In this document: piece by piece, positions 16,690 to 24,707 of the stretch
How positions within the stretch are numbered: position 1 is the stretch's first letter
How the letters are laid out: each line of letters opens with the position of its first letter
Assembly: GCF_013752535.1 (NCBI RefSeq)
Contig: NZ_CP058348.1
Coordinates: 2,666,001 to 2,730,000, forward strand
Reading direction: 5' to 3'
Origin: Bdellovibrio sp. KM01
Lineage (GTDB): Bacteria; Bdellovibrionota; Bdellovibrionia; Bdellovibrionales; Bdellovibrionaceae
DNA: 64,000 nucleotides
Translations under genes and position numbers: made by a program
The notes under the pieces: model-generated
Databases searched by the model: none
What the model saw: the letters and a program-made list of their open reading frames with translations, nothing else
What the model was told of the DNA's origin: nothing

Positions 16690-17859
16690 TCAGGCGATGT
16701 TGGAGTCATCCTGTGGCTGATGGCGCTCAAAGAAATATTCGTAGCTGTTCACCAGAAGAAACGACAAGAAGCAATAGATGGGACCCAAGAGCATCGCAAA
16801 TGCAATACCGTTGTTATCGGTAAAGTGCCCCACCATCAAATGCATTCCCACTAGCATCATCGAATCCGTTGCCATCATATACGAAACTGCGGAATCAAGA
16901 TCCGTCGGAAACTTTGTCGATATCCACGTGATCGCCAAAGGATAAAATGGCGCGACCGTGAAACCTGCGATAGGCAAAAACACAGGATGCAAATAGATAC
17001 CGCCAAAAGTACAAAGGGCCGTCAACACCAAAGAAATCGAAAGCTGAGCACGCAAACTGATCGGAAACTTAATCAAGGCGAACAAAGATCTTCCCGTCAG
17101 CATACCGACAAAGAAGTACGTCACATAAAGACTTGAGTGCTCCATATCATAGTTCGCGGTTCTGCGCATGAAGAGAGCTAAACGTGATGAAATCATGATC
17201 TCGGCACAAACACAGAAGCTCACCATCAATGCCAAAAACATCTGTGGCTTAAAATTACGGGCTTTGTTGAGTTTATGATTCTCTGGAACGAACTCCGCTT
17301 TTTGATGCAAATTTTCGTGGCTGCCGTGGAAGGTATAAATCAACAAAAACAACGGCACGATCGTGATGCTTCCAAATGTCCAGCGCCAGCTCCCCGTCAA
17401 ATATTCAACAGAGGCTGCAATCAAAGGAGAGCAAAAACTTGCCACCCCATACATCGCATGCAGACCCGATAACAGCTGTTGCTTACGCTCTTCGCTGGAG
17501 CCCAAAGAAACCAGGACGTTGGGAATCAGTCCTACAATCCCCAAACTCATACCGAAAAAAAGCGAGAACACCAGGAACACATAAAAATGAGGTGCTGTTG
17601 CCAGCCCCACCAAAGAGATGATTAAGGCAATCGCCCCGCCCCTTAACACTGTTAAGCGGTCAAAACGTCGCAGCAAATGTCTGGCAAGATAGCTTGAAAG
17701 AAAGCCAGAGATGGAACTTAAAGCGAACATCCATGATCCCATGGAGTCGTTCACTGCAAATTCTTTCATAATCTCGGGGAATAAAGGTCCTCGCACATTA
17801 TCGCTCAGACCAAACACGAATAAACTAATATAGGACAGGATGATATAAGGCCAAATCAT
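16690..17859 (-). CDS. Major facilitator superfamily transporter
   Basis: 389 residues with about twelve hydrophobic helices. The loop between helices 2 and 3 reads ARHLLRRFDRLTVLRGG, a variant of the MFS motif A (GxxxDRxGRR). The substrate cannot be read from the sequence; the short length suggests a sugar- or drug-type porter such as YfkF or fucose-permease relatives. Its start lies only three bases after the stop of the upstream 285-residue gene, with no separate ribosome site, so translation is probably coupled. Confidence 0.88.
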   Translation of the reverse strand: MIWPYIILSYISLFVFGLSDNVRGPLFPEIMKEFAVNDSMGSWMFALSSISGFLSSYLARHLLRRFDRLTVLRGGAIALIISLVGLATAPHFYVFLVFSLFFGMSLGIVGLIPNVLVSLGSSEERKQQLLSGLHAMYGVASFCSPLIAASVEYLTGSWRWTFGSITIVPLFLLIYTFHGSHENLHQKAEFVPENHKLNKARNFKPQMFLALMVSFCVCAEIMISSRLALFMRRTANYDMEHSSLYVTYFFVGMLTGRSLFALIKFPISLRAQLSISLVLTALCTFGGIYLHPVFLPIAGFTVAPFYPLAITWISTKFPTDLDSAVSYMMATDSMMLVGMHLMVGHFTDNNGIAFAMLLGPIYCFLSFLLVNSYEYFFERHQPQDDSNIA

Positions 17860-17862
17860 TGG

Positions 17863-18720
17863 TTAGTGCGAAGACTCCTGGCTTACTTCTTCAGCCTGTA
17901 AGTTTTCACCTTGGCGATAGCGATCGACCAAAGCTTCATCGTTTGTCGGGAATGAGAATAACAACGAGTGAACATTGGTTTCTTCATCTTCTTGAGTGAC
18001 AGCAACATAAACCAAATCTTTAGTTTCATGATCCGGGAATTCTTTAATAAAGCTCACCAGAACGTGACCTTCAGTATCAGTTTTTCTCCAGATTTCATCG
18101 GCGGATTCAATGGTTTCTTCACGAAGCTCCGCAAACTCTTGAAACTTATCCTGAGGGATGTCTTTGTCCGTGCGCACTTTCATCATCGCCTGATAAAGAC
18201 CCACCGCCAAAGGATCGCCCTCTAGCATCGCATCGCCCTCAATCGCGCCTTCAGAAGCTTCAGCATAACCACGGTCATAGACCATCTCTTGCTTTTGATA
18301 CTGATGCCAAACATGGGAGTCGCGGGTTGGGAAATGCATGAACACGAAGGTTGGGTATTCTTCCTCTTCCGCCATATAACCAATAGCGATGTACTTAAAG
18401 GCCGTCGCCCCCTCTTCGAACTCACGGATAAAATAATAAACCGCGTAATCATCGGAAGCCGAGTTATCCATCCAAACTTCATCTGGATCATCCAATGTGG
18501 ACTCCAAATAATTTTCGCGGGACATTTGATCTTCGTCAGAGAAGTCATCAGGAGTCCGATAAGATTGATACTCATCCTGAAACTTTTTAATCATCGTTTC
18601 AAAATAGCCATACAGATCTTGTTCGGTTTCAAAGATCAGACCGGCTTTTTCATCAACGACAATGTACTCTTTTTCAGTGATAGATTTGGCTTTTACAGGA
18701 CGAGTTTTTGCTTTGGCCAT
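17863..18720 (-). CDS. Acidic protein with two copies of a PBECR-like domain
   Basis: 285 residues, strongly acidic, no signal peptide or membrane helix. AAGGAG lies before the ATG. Two halves repeat one pattern: residues about 67-150 have LESTLDDPDEVWMDN, then YYFIREFEE and FVFMHFPTRD. Residues about 200-275 have REETIESADEIWRKT, then VSFIKEFPD and HSLLFSFPTND. The (P/A)DE(V/I)W and +FP(T)xD signatures recall the PBECR-type nuclease-like folds of phages, but I see no clear catalytic residues. It is cotranscribed with the MFS transporter gene behind it. Function unknown. Confidence 0.72.
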   Translation of the reverse strand: MAKAKTRPVKAKSITEKEYIVVDEKAGLIFETEQDLYGYFETMIKKFQDEYQSYRTPDDFSDEDQMSRENYLESTLDDPDEVWMDNSASDDYAVYYFIREFEEGATAFKYIAIGYMAEEEEYPTFVFMHFPTRDSHVWHQYQKQEMVYDRGYAEASEGAIEGDAMLEGDPLAVGLYQAMMKVRTDKDIPQDKFQEFAELREETIESADEIWRKTDTEGHVLVSFIKEFPDHETKDLVYVAVTQEDEETNVHSLLFSFPTNDEALVDRYRQGENLQAEEVSQESSH

Positions 18721-18903
18721 CGTGGCTCCTTATTGCCTATTATTGAGAGAAATCTTGCCTCGCAACAACAGGAAAAAAATCTGACACGACAAGGCCCGTC
18801 ATGACCTCGTTTTTTTCCCCTTGCAACTCTTAGATTTCTTCCTCACCATCGAAAATATGTTGAGCTGTAAATTATGGTCCTATCAAGGCGCAAGGAGGCG
18901 ATC

Positions 18904-19221
18904 TTGGCTAATTTAGAAGAAACTAGTCTTGAACGTATGGAGGCTCTTCTCTCTCATTCTGCGATGGGGGTTCACGTGTTGTTTGATAACACGACCATCG
19001 CGAATGTTCTTAAAGAAGTCACAGACGACAAAGACTTCTACAGCTTCGACAAAATGAAAAAGGTCCAAGACGTGATGACGGAACTCATTGCGAAAAAAAC
19101 CTATTTCGAGAAAATGGCGTACTTGCAAGCCTTGGACTCAGAAAGCTACCAGATGCTTGTCAGAGCGTATTTTCATATTGTTGAAAATACAGTTCGCGCC
19201 AATCACGAACACTCCCACTAA
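18904..19221 (+). CDS. Small cytoplasmic protein of unknown function
   Basis: 105 residues from TTG 18904, preferred because AAGGAGG sits five bases upstream; an in-frame ATG at 18874 would add 10 residues but has no such signal. Sequence is helical and charged (ETSLERMEALLSHSAMGVHV, FDKMKKVQDVMTELIAKKTY) and ends NHEHSH, a possible metal-binding tail. No family is recognised. It is transcribed away from the acidic duplicated-domain gene and followed by a strong terminator. Confidence 0.72.
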   Translation: MANLEETSLERMEALLSHSAMGVHVLFDNTTIANVLKEVTDDKDFYSFDKMKKVQDVMTELIAKKTYFEKMAYLQALDSESYQMLVRAYFHIVENTVRANHEHSH

Positions 19222-19250
19222 AATCCGTTTCACAAAAACGGATTTTTTTT
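19221..19250. terminator. Rho-independent terminator
   Basis: Stem AAATCCGTTT / AAACGGATTT with a five-base loop, followed by eight T. It overlaps the last base of the preceding stop codon. On the minus strand it lies just after the micro-ORF at 19249-19293 and could end that transcript too. Confidence 0.88.
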
Positions 19251-19293
19251 AGCTCCGCACCGACGGAGCTGCATTGCTTTTGCTTAAAGCCAT
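19249..19293 (-). CDS. Possible 14-residue microprotein or leader peptide
   Basis: ATG at 19293 reading MALSKSNAAPSVRS then stop. A very strong ribosome site (GAGGAGG) is five bases upstream. The last codons lie inside the hairpin AGCTCCG/CGGAGCT (19251-19270), and the terminator follows at once. No promoter is obvious. It may be a true microprotein, or the ribosome site may be chance; it is far too short for codon statistics. Confidence 0.3.
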   Translation of the reverse strand: MALSKSNAAPSVRS

Positions 19294-19617
19294 AGCAACC
19301 TCCTCACATCTGACACATTCCCAAGGGAAAGTGTTTAATACCTTTCCACTTTTCAAAACATTTCTGGCGATTTTTGAGATCTTCAAATTTCTGTCGATTT
19401 CTTAGAGTCCTAATTCGACATCGAGATCGAAAAATAATGCAACGCGGAATTCCGATGCTATTCTATCGTTATGAAACTAAGTACCACGACGGCTCTTAAG
19501 TTAAATTCGCCGCACTTGCAGGATGCACGAACGGCGAAAGCCATGCGCATTGGATGCGTTACCTGCGAAATTCCCATTCCATAATGTTTTCCCACCGCAA
19601 AGCCGATAAGGGGTATT
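19294..19617. other. Intergenic region
   Basis: About 324 bases. A/T-rich to about 19440, then a 37-codon open frame (19471-19584, plus) without a ribosome site that I do not accept as a gene. The stretch before the next gene ends AAAGCCGATAAGGGGTATT, which supplies its ribosome site. Confidence 0.4.
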
Positions 19618-19944
19618 GTGAAATATCGACGTCTCTTATCGGCTTTCTTTATTTTCTTAAGCCCGGTTCTCAGTCACGCTGAGTACCGCGTTTTCGTTTT
19701 AAAGATCAGCAAGCGCGCCCCTGCGGGAGCTGCCGCAAACGCTTCCGCCGAGGGCGACCAAGGCTTTCGTCTGGTCGAAAGCACCCTGGACCACGTTCAA
19801 TATCGTTATTTCTATCCCGTCGCTGCCGACGAAGAAGTGACTTACATCGATACCTGGCGTTGTTATGGCAGGACTGGTGGAATGACTCCCCACTGCCCCA
19901 ACCCGAAAGGCCAGATTCCCTCTTCAGACAGTCCAGCACCTTAA
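19618..19944 (+). CDS. Small exported protein of unknown function
   Basis: 108 residues from GTG 19618, preceded by AAGGGG. MKYRRLLSAFFIFLSPVLSHA is a classical signal peptide, cleaved after SHA, leaving about 87 residues. The mature part carries two Cys (WRCYGRTGGMTPHC) that could form a disulphide, and ends in a Pro/Ser-rich tail. The sequence FRLVESTLDHVQYRYFYPVAA looks like a beta hairpin. No family recognised. The next gene begins 33 bases later, so the two may share a transcript. Confidence 0.7.
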   Translation: MKYRRLLSAFFIFLSPVLSHAEYRVFVLKISKRAPAGAAANASAEGDQGFRLVESTLDHVQYRYFYPVAADEEVTYIDTWRCYGRTGGMTPHCPNPKGQIPSSDSPAP

Positions 19945-19976
19945 TCGAATTGCCTCTTTTTGATACACTAGTAGAT

Positions 19977-21260
19977 ATGTCATCTATCGACAATTCTACG
20001 CGTAAATCTCAACAAGCCGAGCTGAATGAACTTCAGACGGAATTCAATCGTAAGAAAAAACAGATCAGCAAAGAAAATGAAGATCAGTTAGAAGAGCTGC
20101 GCGGCCATTACGCTGAAAAAAAAGAAAATGTGCGTGAAAGCAATGAAGCTGCGATCAATCACATCCGTCAGCGCCAAAGAGAAATGGTCGATGATTCTGT
20201 CGAGCAACGTCAGAAGCTTACGGAAAATTACAACTCGCGCACTGCGAACCTGCAAAAGTCCTACGATGAAAAATTGAACGAGACCCGCGACAAACGCCAG
20301 CAACAGCTAGCGATTGTTCAAGAGGACTCGGGTAAAAAAATCAAAGAAACCCAAGACTATGCGCAAAATCAGATCGGTGCGATTCGCGAAAAATCTGCGA
20401 CCGACGTGCAAAACGCCAAAGAACGCTACAACAAGGACATGAAAGAGATCAGTTCGTTTGCCGATAAACGACTTGAGAATCAACGCGCTTCCAATGAAAA
20501 AGCCATCAACAATGAAGTTGAGCGTGGCAAAAACGTTCAGGAAAATCTGCGCGTAAAGCAAGAAAAAGAATTCGCAGAAGTTCGCGAGCGTGGTGAAGGC
20601 AAAATCGCTGCTCAACAACAGATTCAAGAAAAGAAGCTAGCTCGTTCTGATGCGGATGCCGAAAAACGCTATGAAAAAAATCAGCAGCAATGGGACAGCA
20701 AAGAAAAAAATCTGAACTCCCAGTATAGCCAACGGGTTATGCAGAATAAAAAAGCTTACGAAAAAGAGCTTAAAAATCAGCACGACCACTTCCAAAGTAC
20801 ATACGTTAAAAACAATGCCGCCAACCGCGAGTCTTTAAGCATCCAAGAAGAAATGTATGCCAAGGAACTAGCTGCTACCCGTGCGGAATTCGTGAAGGAA
20901 GCTGGCAAATACCAGGCAAAAGAAAACGATCCTTTTTATAAAGTCGAAAACCGTGGCAGCGTTCTTCAGGAGTCCTCAAACTTTTATGTTCTAAGAGCAT
21001 TCGTACCTGAACATGAAAAAGATGCTGTGCGCGTGAACATTCAAAAAGACAAAGCCATCGTCGCTGGTCAGCGTGCATTTAAAGATAAAGTTGAAGACGA
21101 ATCCAAAGCCGTGAGCTCCAGCAGTTTTCAAACTTTCCGTGAAGAATTTAATTTCGACAAACCCATTATCGCCGAAGGCATGACCCGAGAACGCGATGGC
21201 GACTTCGTGGTTTATACGATCCCAAAAGGTTCAGCCACCGGCTTTAGCCGCAAAGCCTAA
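19977..21260 (+). CDS. Long coiled-coil protein with C-terminal small-heat-shock-like domain
   Basis: 427 residues from ATG 19977; the open frame upstream overlaps the previous gene and is not coding. Residues about 5-325 are one long, highly charged coiled coil (repeats of E, K, Q, R, N; for example KLNETRDKRQQQLAIVQEDS). Residues about 325-425 resemble an alpha-crystallin/Hsp20 domain: FYVLRAFVPEHEKDAVRV, IQKDKAIVAGQRAF, SFQTFREEFNFDKPI and DFVVYTIPKG. There is no signal peptide. This is an unusual fusion; it may be a structural filament-like protein or a chaperone that is organised by its coil. Confidence 0.78.
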   Translation: MSSIDNSTRKSQQAELNELQTEFNRKKKQISKENEDQLEELRGHYAEKKENVRESNEAAINHIRQRQREMVDDSVEQRQKLTENYNSRTANLQKSYDEKLNETRDKRQQQLAIVQEDSGKKIKETQDYAQNQIGAIREKSATDVQNAKERYNKDMKEISSFADKRLENQRASNEKAINNEVERGKNVQENLRVKQEKEFAEVRERGEGKIAAQQQIQEKKLARSDADAEKRYEKNQQQWDSKEKNLNSQYSQRVMQNKKAYEKELKNQHDHFQSTYVKNNAANRESLSIQEEMYAKELAATRAEFVKEAGKYQAKENDPFYKVENRGSVLQESSNFYVLRAFVPEHEKDAVRVNIQKDKAIVAGQRAFKDKVEDESKAVSSSSFQTFREEFNFDKPIIAEGMTRERDGDFVVYTIPKGSATGFSRKA

Positions 21261-21285
21261 TTCAACACACGCAGAACAAAAGAAA

Positions 21286-21312
21286 TAAAAAAAGGGACCG
21301 GATGGTCCCTTA
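21286..21312 (-). terminator. Rho-independent terminator for the LuxR-type gene
   Basis: Stem AAGGGACC / GGTCCCTT with a four-base loop. The T-run is on the minus strand (TTTTTTTATTTC). It overlaps the stop codon of the gene at 21310-21618. Confidence 0.82.
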
Positions 21313-21618
21313 TGACAGCTCGAACTTAGGCACTTGGCAAGGATTCAGAAGATCTTCAAGAAAGTAAGCCGCTAACTGATGACGTCCCTCTACGGATGCT
21401 TTCTTGTATAGAATCAATGCTTGTTGTCTGACGGTAGTCTCTGATGTTCCGCGAGTTTGAGCAATAGCTCGCAGACTGAGACCCTTAAGCAGCAACAGAC
21501 CGATGTCACCTTCGGTTTTCGTAAGACCCCACTTTTGGAACTGGCGTTGAACGATAGGATGAATTCCGCCAGTCGGGATACATACGTGTGCACATGTTGA
21601 CTTAATCATATCCTGCAT
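21310..21618 (-). CDS. LuxR/GerE-type helix-turn-helix protein
   Basis: 102 residues. Residues about 30-90 are a LuxR C-terminal HTH: WGLTKTEGDIGLLLLKGLSL, RAIAQTRGTSETTVRQQALI, LYKKASVEGRHQLAAYF. It has the conserved LT..E, the SE.TVR recognition start and the GR.QL ending. There is no receiver or ligand-binding domain, only about 28 residues before the HTH, which carry two Cys (CAHVC). It is a stand-alone DNA-binding protein. Upstream is GGAGAACTCC before the ATG. Confidence 0.85.
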   Translation of the reverse strand: MQDMIKSTCAHVCIPTGGIHPIVQRQFQKWGLTKTEGDIGLLLLKGLSLRAIAQTRGTSETTVRQQALILYKKASVEGRHQLAAYFLEDLLNPCQVPKFELS

Positions 21619-21731
21619 GGAGTTCTCCTCTGAAGAACATCAAATGCGAAAATTTCTTATATGTCATCTAACATGTGTTTGAATGTAATGAAAAACTTGT
21701 AAGTATTTTGTCAGGCTCAATTAAACGGCGT

Positions 21732-21974
21732 TTAGGCCTTCAAAAGATAACGCACTTCGCGCATAACGAAACTAAATCTTGTTTGTATATCGTAAAGCAT
21801 TTCGAGATTAGCGTGCAATTGAGTAATTGCATCGACTTCTTGAACAGGCTTATCAGAAAGTTCGTGGTAACTCGTGTGTGCAACGGGCTCAGAAGATACA
21901 AAAGAGTCCATGAATGATTCAGTAACTGCGTTTTCTTCAACTTTTACTGTCTCATTTTTATTTACTACTCTCAT
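21732..21974 (-). CDS. Small acidic protein of unknown function
   Basis: 80 residues from ATG 21974, chosen for CAGGAG about six bases upstream. The longer open frame adds 24 residues without support. The first 45 residues look disordered and acidic (MRVVNKNETVKVEENAV); the end is helical (LHANLEMLYDIQTRFSFVMR). No family recognised. It has the same orientation as the LuxR-type gene downstream, but about 110 bases separate them. Confidence 0.65.
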   Translation of the reverse strand: MRVVNKNETVKVEENAVTESFMDSFVSSEPVAHTSYHELSDKPVQEVDAITQLHANLEMLYDIQTRFSFVMREVRYLLKA

Positions 21975-22085
21975 CGTGAACTCCTGATTCTGCGCACCTT
22001 TGGAGGCGCCGACATAAAATTCTATTTCTAAAAAAAGACTTCTCAACTTAAATAAACTTACATAAAACTTTTACAAGCTGAGTCA

Positions 22086-22694
22086 CTAGTACTCGCACTT
22101 CAGATCCACTGTATCCTGGGAGGCAAGTTCCGTACGGTCGTCCCCGTTTTTCAGGTAAGTCGCCATCACAGAGGCACCTTGATCATTATGTTTGAGTCCC
22201 AAAACATGCCCCATTTCATGAAGCACCAAAGCCTCAATGTTCACGGCAGAGTTGGATTTGCCCTGGTTCCAATAGAACGTAAATTTAGTATTCACGCGAA
22301 TATCTGTTTCTTTGATCTGGTCACCATTCCACAAAACAGTTGTCCGTGCTTGCTCTGAAAGCTTGTCGTTTTCCCAGGTATCCATGAAATAGATCACGTT
22401 TTTACCGTCTTGAATGGGCTTGTTGGGACCCGTGATGCGAGGAGATGTGACGATATTAAATAGTCTGCGACCGGAGTTGCGCTCCCACGTTTGGGCAGCA
22501 CTGACGATGGCTGCCACGTATTGTTCTGGAACAGACTCGTGAAGGTACATCGTCACGGGCACATCGGCCTTCCACGACACGCGCTCACCATAGGCATTCT
22601 GAACAAAACCACAGCTGTCCTGAGATTTCGGCGCACAGGCTTCTAGGGTCAAAGCCATAACAACTAGCGATGCAACGCCAATCCACTTCCACAT
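22086..22694 (-). CDS. Matrixin-like zinc metalloprotease lipoprotein
   Basis: 202 residues. MWKWIGVASLVVMALTLEAC is a lipoprotein signal with lipobox LEAC. The zinc site HEMGHVLGLKH (HExxHxxGxxH, about residues 160-170) is complete, and a Met-turn candidate follows (GASVM). This places it among matrixin/astacin-type metzincins (M10/M12). A Ser/Asn-poor N-terminal half contains YVAAIVSAAQTWERNSGR, matching the matrixin helix with the TW motif. Probably anchored at the outer membrane and digesting protein there. AGGAGGACTC precedes the start. Confidence 0.9.
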   Translation of the reverse strand: MWKWIGVASLVVMALTLEACAPKSQDSCGFVQNAYGERVSWKADVPVTMYLHESVPEQYVAAIVSAAQTWERNSGRRLFNIVTSPRITGPNKPIQDGKNVIYFMDTWENDKLSEQARTTVLWNGDQIKETDIRVNTKFTFYWNQGKSNSAVNIEALVLHEMGHVLGLKHNDQGASVMATYLKNGDDRTELASQDTVDLKCEY

Positions 22695-23003
22695 GAGCGA
22701 GTCCTCCTGTCGTTACCTATTACAAAGAAAGGACCACCCTGTTCCATCCCCGGGACAGAACTAACCCACTGAAATTCCACACTTTTTAAATAATTACGTT
22801 TTCTGGCATTCGGCGCATGAGACGGTCACTCCGCTGTTAACGCCACAGTCACCCCACCAAAACTCAACTAAGTATCTGTATTTATTGCTATTTTAGGTGT
22901 CTAAGTTTTTGCCACCCTCCCGCCGCAAATGGGGAGTTTTAAAACCAATATATTGAGGTTTGAGCCCAATCTTGGTAAAAATGAGCATTCTGAAAGGCAA
23001 ACT
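22695..23003. other. Intergenic region between divergent genes
   Basis: 309 bases. Should hold the promoters of the metalloprotease (minus) and isocitrate dehydrogenase (plus) genes. A/T-rich patches (TTTTTAAATAATTACG near 22785; GTATTTATTGCTATTTTA near 22876) are candidates, but I cannot fix -35/-10 pairs. AAAGG is about 10 bases upstream of ATG 23004. Confidence 0.4.
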
Positions 23004-23999
23004 ATGATGAAACTGACTGTGATCCCTGGTGATGGTATTGGTCCCGAAATTATGACCCAAGTAATCCGTGTTCTAAAACACGTGCATGCCCCCTTCGAAT
23101 ATGAAGAGCATCAAGCCGGTGAGATCGCCCTGGCAAAACTTGGCGACCTTCTTCCTCAAAACACAGTTGATTCCATCAACAAAACTCGCCTGGCAATCAA
23201 AGGCCCAACGACAACTCCGGTGGGTGGTGGTCACAAATCTATCAACGTTACGATGAGACAGAAATTCGATCTTTACGCCAACGTACGCCCTGTTCGCTCT
23301 CTTCCGGGAGTTCAGTGCGTTTGTTCTGACGTAAATTTGACGATTGTGCGCGAAAACACCGAAGACCTTTATGCTGGTATCGAGCGCATGGTTGATGAAA
23401 ATACGGCCGAGTCTATCAAACGTATCACTCGTCGTGGATCTGAAAGAATCGCTCGCTATGCTTATGACTTGGCTCAAAAAACAGGTCGCAAACAAGTCGC
23501 CATCGTGCACAAAGCAAACATCATGAAAATGTCTGATGGTTTGTTCCTTAAAGTCGCGCAAGAAGTTGGCTGGCAGTATCCAAATATCGCAACGAAAGAC
23601 GTTATCGTAGATAACGCCTGTATGCAGCTGGTAACTCGCCCGCAACAATTCGACGTGATCGTTACCGAAAACTTGTACGGTGATATCTTATCTGATTTGT
23701 GCGCAGGCCTTGTCGGTGGCTTAGGTGTTGTACCGGGCGCAAACATCGGTGAAAAAGCTGCGATCTTTGAAGCTGTTCACGGCTCTGCTCCTGATATCGC
23801 AGGCCAAAACAAAGCCAACCCAACAGCGCTTTTGCAATCTGCAGTGATGATGCTTCAACACATTGGTGAGCACGGCAAGGCAGACTCTATCATGAAAGCT
23901 TTGATTGCAGCATTGTCTGATATCAACGCTCGTACAGGTGACCTGGGTGGTAAAGGGACAACTCAGTCCTTTACTGATGCAATCATTCAAAAACTGTAG
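23004..23999 (+). CDS. NAD-type isocitrate dehydrogenase (isocitrate/isopropylmalate dehydrogenase family)
   Basis: 331 residues from ATG 23004 (MMKLTVIPGDGIGPEIM). The family signatures are present: substrate loop YANVRPVRSLPG, VRENTEDLYAGIE (the NTED motif favours isocitrate over isopropylmalate), metal site NLYGDILSDLCAGLVGGLG and the NAD-side EAVHGSAPDIAGQNKANPTA. The His-Gly-Ser-Ala-Pro-Asp-Ile stretch with neutral residues after it suggests NAD rather than NADP. The enzyme makes 2-oxoglutarate in the TCA cycle. Homoisocitrate dehydrogenase is a close alternative. It is followed directly by an array of hairpin repeats. Confidence 0.88.
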   Translation: MMKLTVIPGDGIGPEIMTQVIRVLKHVHAPFEYEEHQAGEIALAKLGDLLPQNTVDSINKTRLAIKGPTTTPVGGGHKSINVTMRQKFDLYANVRPVRSLPGVQCVCSDVNLTIVRENTEDLYAGIERMVDENTAESIKRITRRGSERIARYAYDLAQKTGRKQVAIVHKANIMKMSDGLFLKVAQEVGWQYPNIATKDVIVDNACMQLVTRPQQFDVIVTENLYGDILSDLCAGLVGGLGVVPGANIGEKAAIFEAVHGSAPDIAGQNKANPTALLQSAVMMLQHIGEHGKADSIMKALIAALSDINARTGDLGGKGTTQSFTDAIIQKL

Positions 24000-24008
24000 T
24001 CGCCCCCT

Positions 24009-24166
24009 ACTCCAACGAAGTTGGAGTGCAGACCAGCCCAACGAAGTTGGAGTGCAGACCAGCCCAACGAAGTTGGAGTGCAGACCAGCCCAACGAAGTT
24101 GGAGTGCAGACCAGCCCGACGAAGTTGGAGTGCAGACCAGCCCGACGAAGTCGGAGCGTAAACCAG
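24009..24166. repeat. Six tandem 26-bp repeats, each with a small hairpin
   Basis: The unit CCCAACGAAGTTGGAGTGCA plus GACCAG repeats at a strict 26-base period (ACGAAG at 24015, 24041, 24067, 24093, 24119, 24145). Each unit contains CCAAC-GAA-GTTGG. In unit 5 the left arm becomes CCGAC (a G-U pair), and in unit 6 both arms change (CCGAC-GAA-GTCGG), so pairing is kept. It starts nine bases after the isocitrate dehydrogenase stop and ends at the terminator stem. There are no spacers, so it is not CRISPR. Confidence 0.9.
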
Positions 24167-24168
24167 CC

Positions 24169-24206
24169 AGCCTCTTAAGGAAAAACTTAAGAGGCCTTTT
24201 TTTTTA
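24169..24206 (+). terminator. Rho-independent terminator
   Basis: Perfect stem GCCTCTTAAG / CTTAAGAGGC with loop GAAAAA and then ten T. It ends the isocitrate dehydrogenase transcript after the hairpin array. Confidence 0.92.
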
Positions 24207-24242
24207 CTTAACACTTGGACTAAACATCCTTAGCATTAAGGC

Positions 24243-24707
24243 ATGAAAAAATCGATTTTACTTCTGTGCGTGTGCTCCCTGCTCTCTGCCTGTGCGACCA
24301 ACCAAAAAAGTCGCTTGGCGACCACTCTTGCCGGCGTGGGTGTCGGCGCCGTGATTGGGGCATCAACAGCTCCCGAAGATGAGAGAGCCGAGCTTCATGC
24401 CATGTACTGGGGCGGTATCGTCGGTGTTGTCGCAGCGGTAGCCGCGAATTTCTATTTCAATGATAAAAATGATATGGATATGGTTCGTCTTGAAAATGAA
24501 AAGATGAAAGCACAACTGGATTTCTTTCAAAGCGGAACTGCCACTTTGCTAAAAGAAACCAAAGGCGCAGCGGATAAAAAGTACTTCCAAAGCGGCAAAG
24601 CTAAAATCAAGCTCTACAAAATTGATCAGTGGGTTGATGAAGGTCCCAACAAAAAATATCATCGCGACCAGATGATTGAAATCCTGCCTCTTGAAAAGAA
24701 CGACTGA
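24243..24707 (+). CDS. Lipoprotein with glycine-rich membrane segment
   Basis: 154 residues. MKKSILLLCVCSLLSAC is a lipoprotein signal (lipobox LSAC). Residues about 28-45 (TLAGVGVGAVIGAS) resemble a glycine zipper, and about 55-72 form a hydrophobic helix. A charged helix follows (DMVRLENEKMKAQLDFF). The stop overlaps the next start by one base (TGATG), so the two proteins are coupled and perhaps partners across the periplasm. Function unknown; TraV- or VirB7-like roles are possible given the next gene. Confidence 0.72.
   Translation: MKKSILLLCVCSLLSACATNQKSRLATTLAGVGVGAVIGASTAPEDERAELHAMYWGGIVGVVAAVAANFYFNDKNDMDMVRLENEKMKAQLDFFQSGTATLLKETKGAADKKYFQSGKAKIKLYKIDQWVDEGPNKKYHRDQMIEILPLEKND

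Noticed and set aside
19471-19584. 37-codon open frame on the plus strand
   Set aside because: No ribosome site, no coding bias that I can see, and no conserved motif.
24009-24166. CRISPR-like direct repeats
   Set aside because: The 26-base units follow each other without variable spacers, and no cas genes are present.
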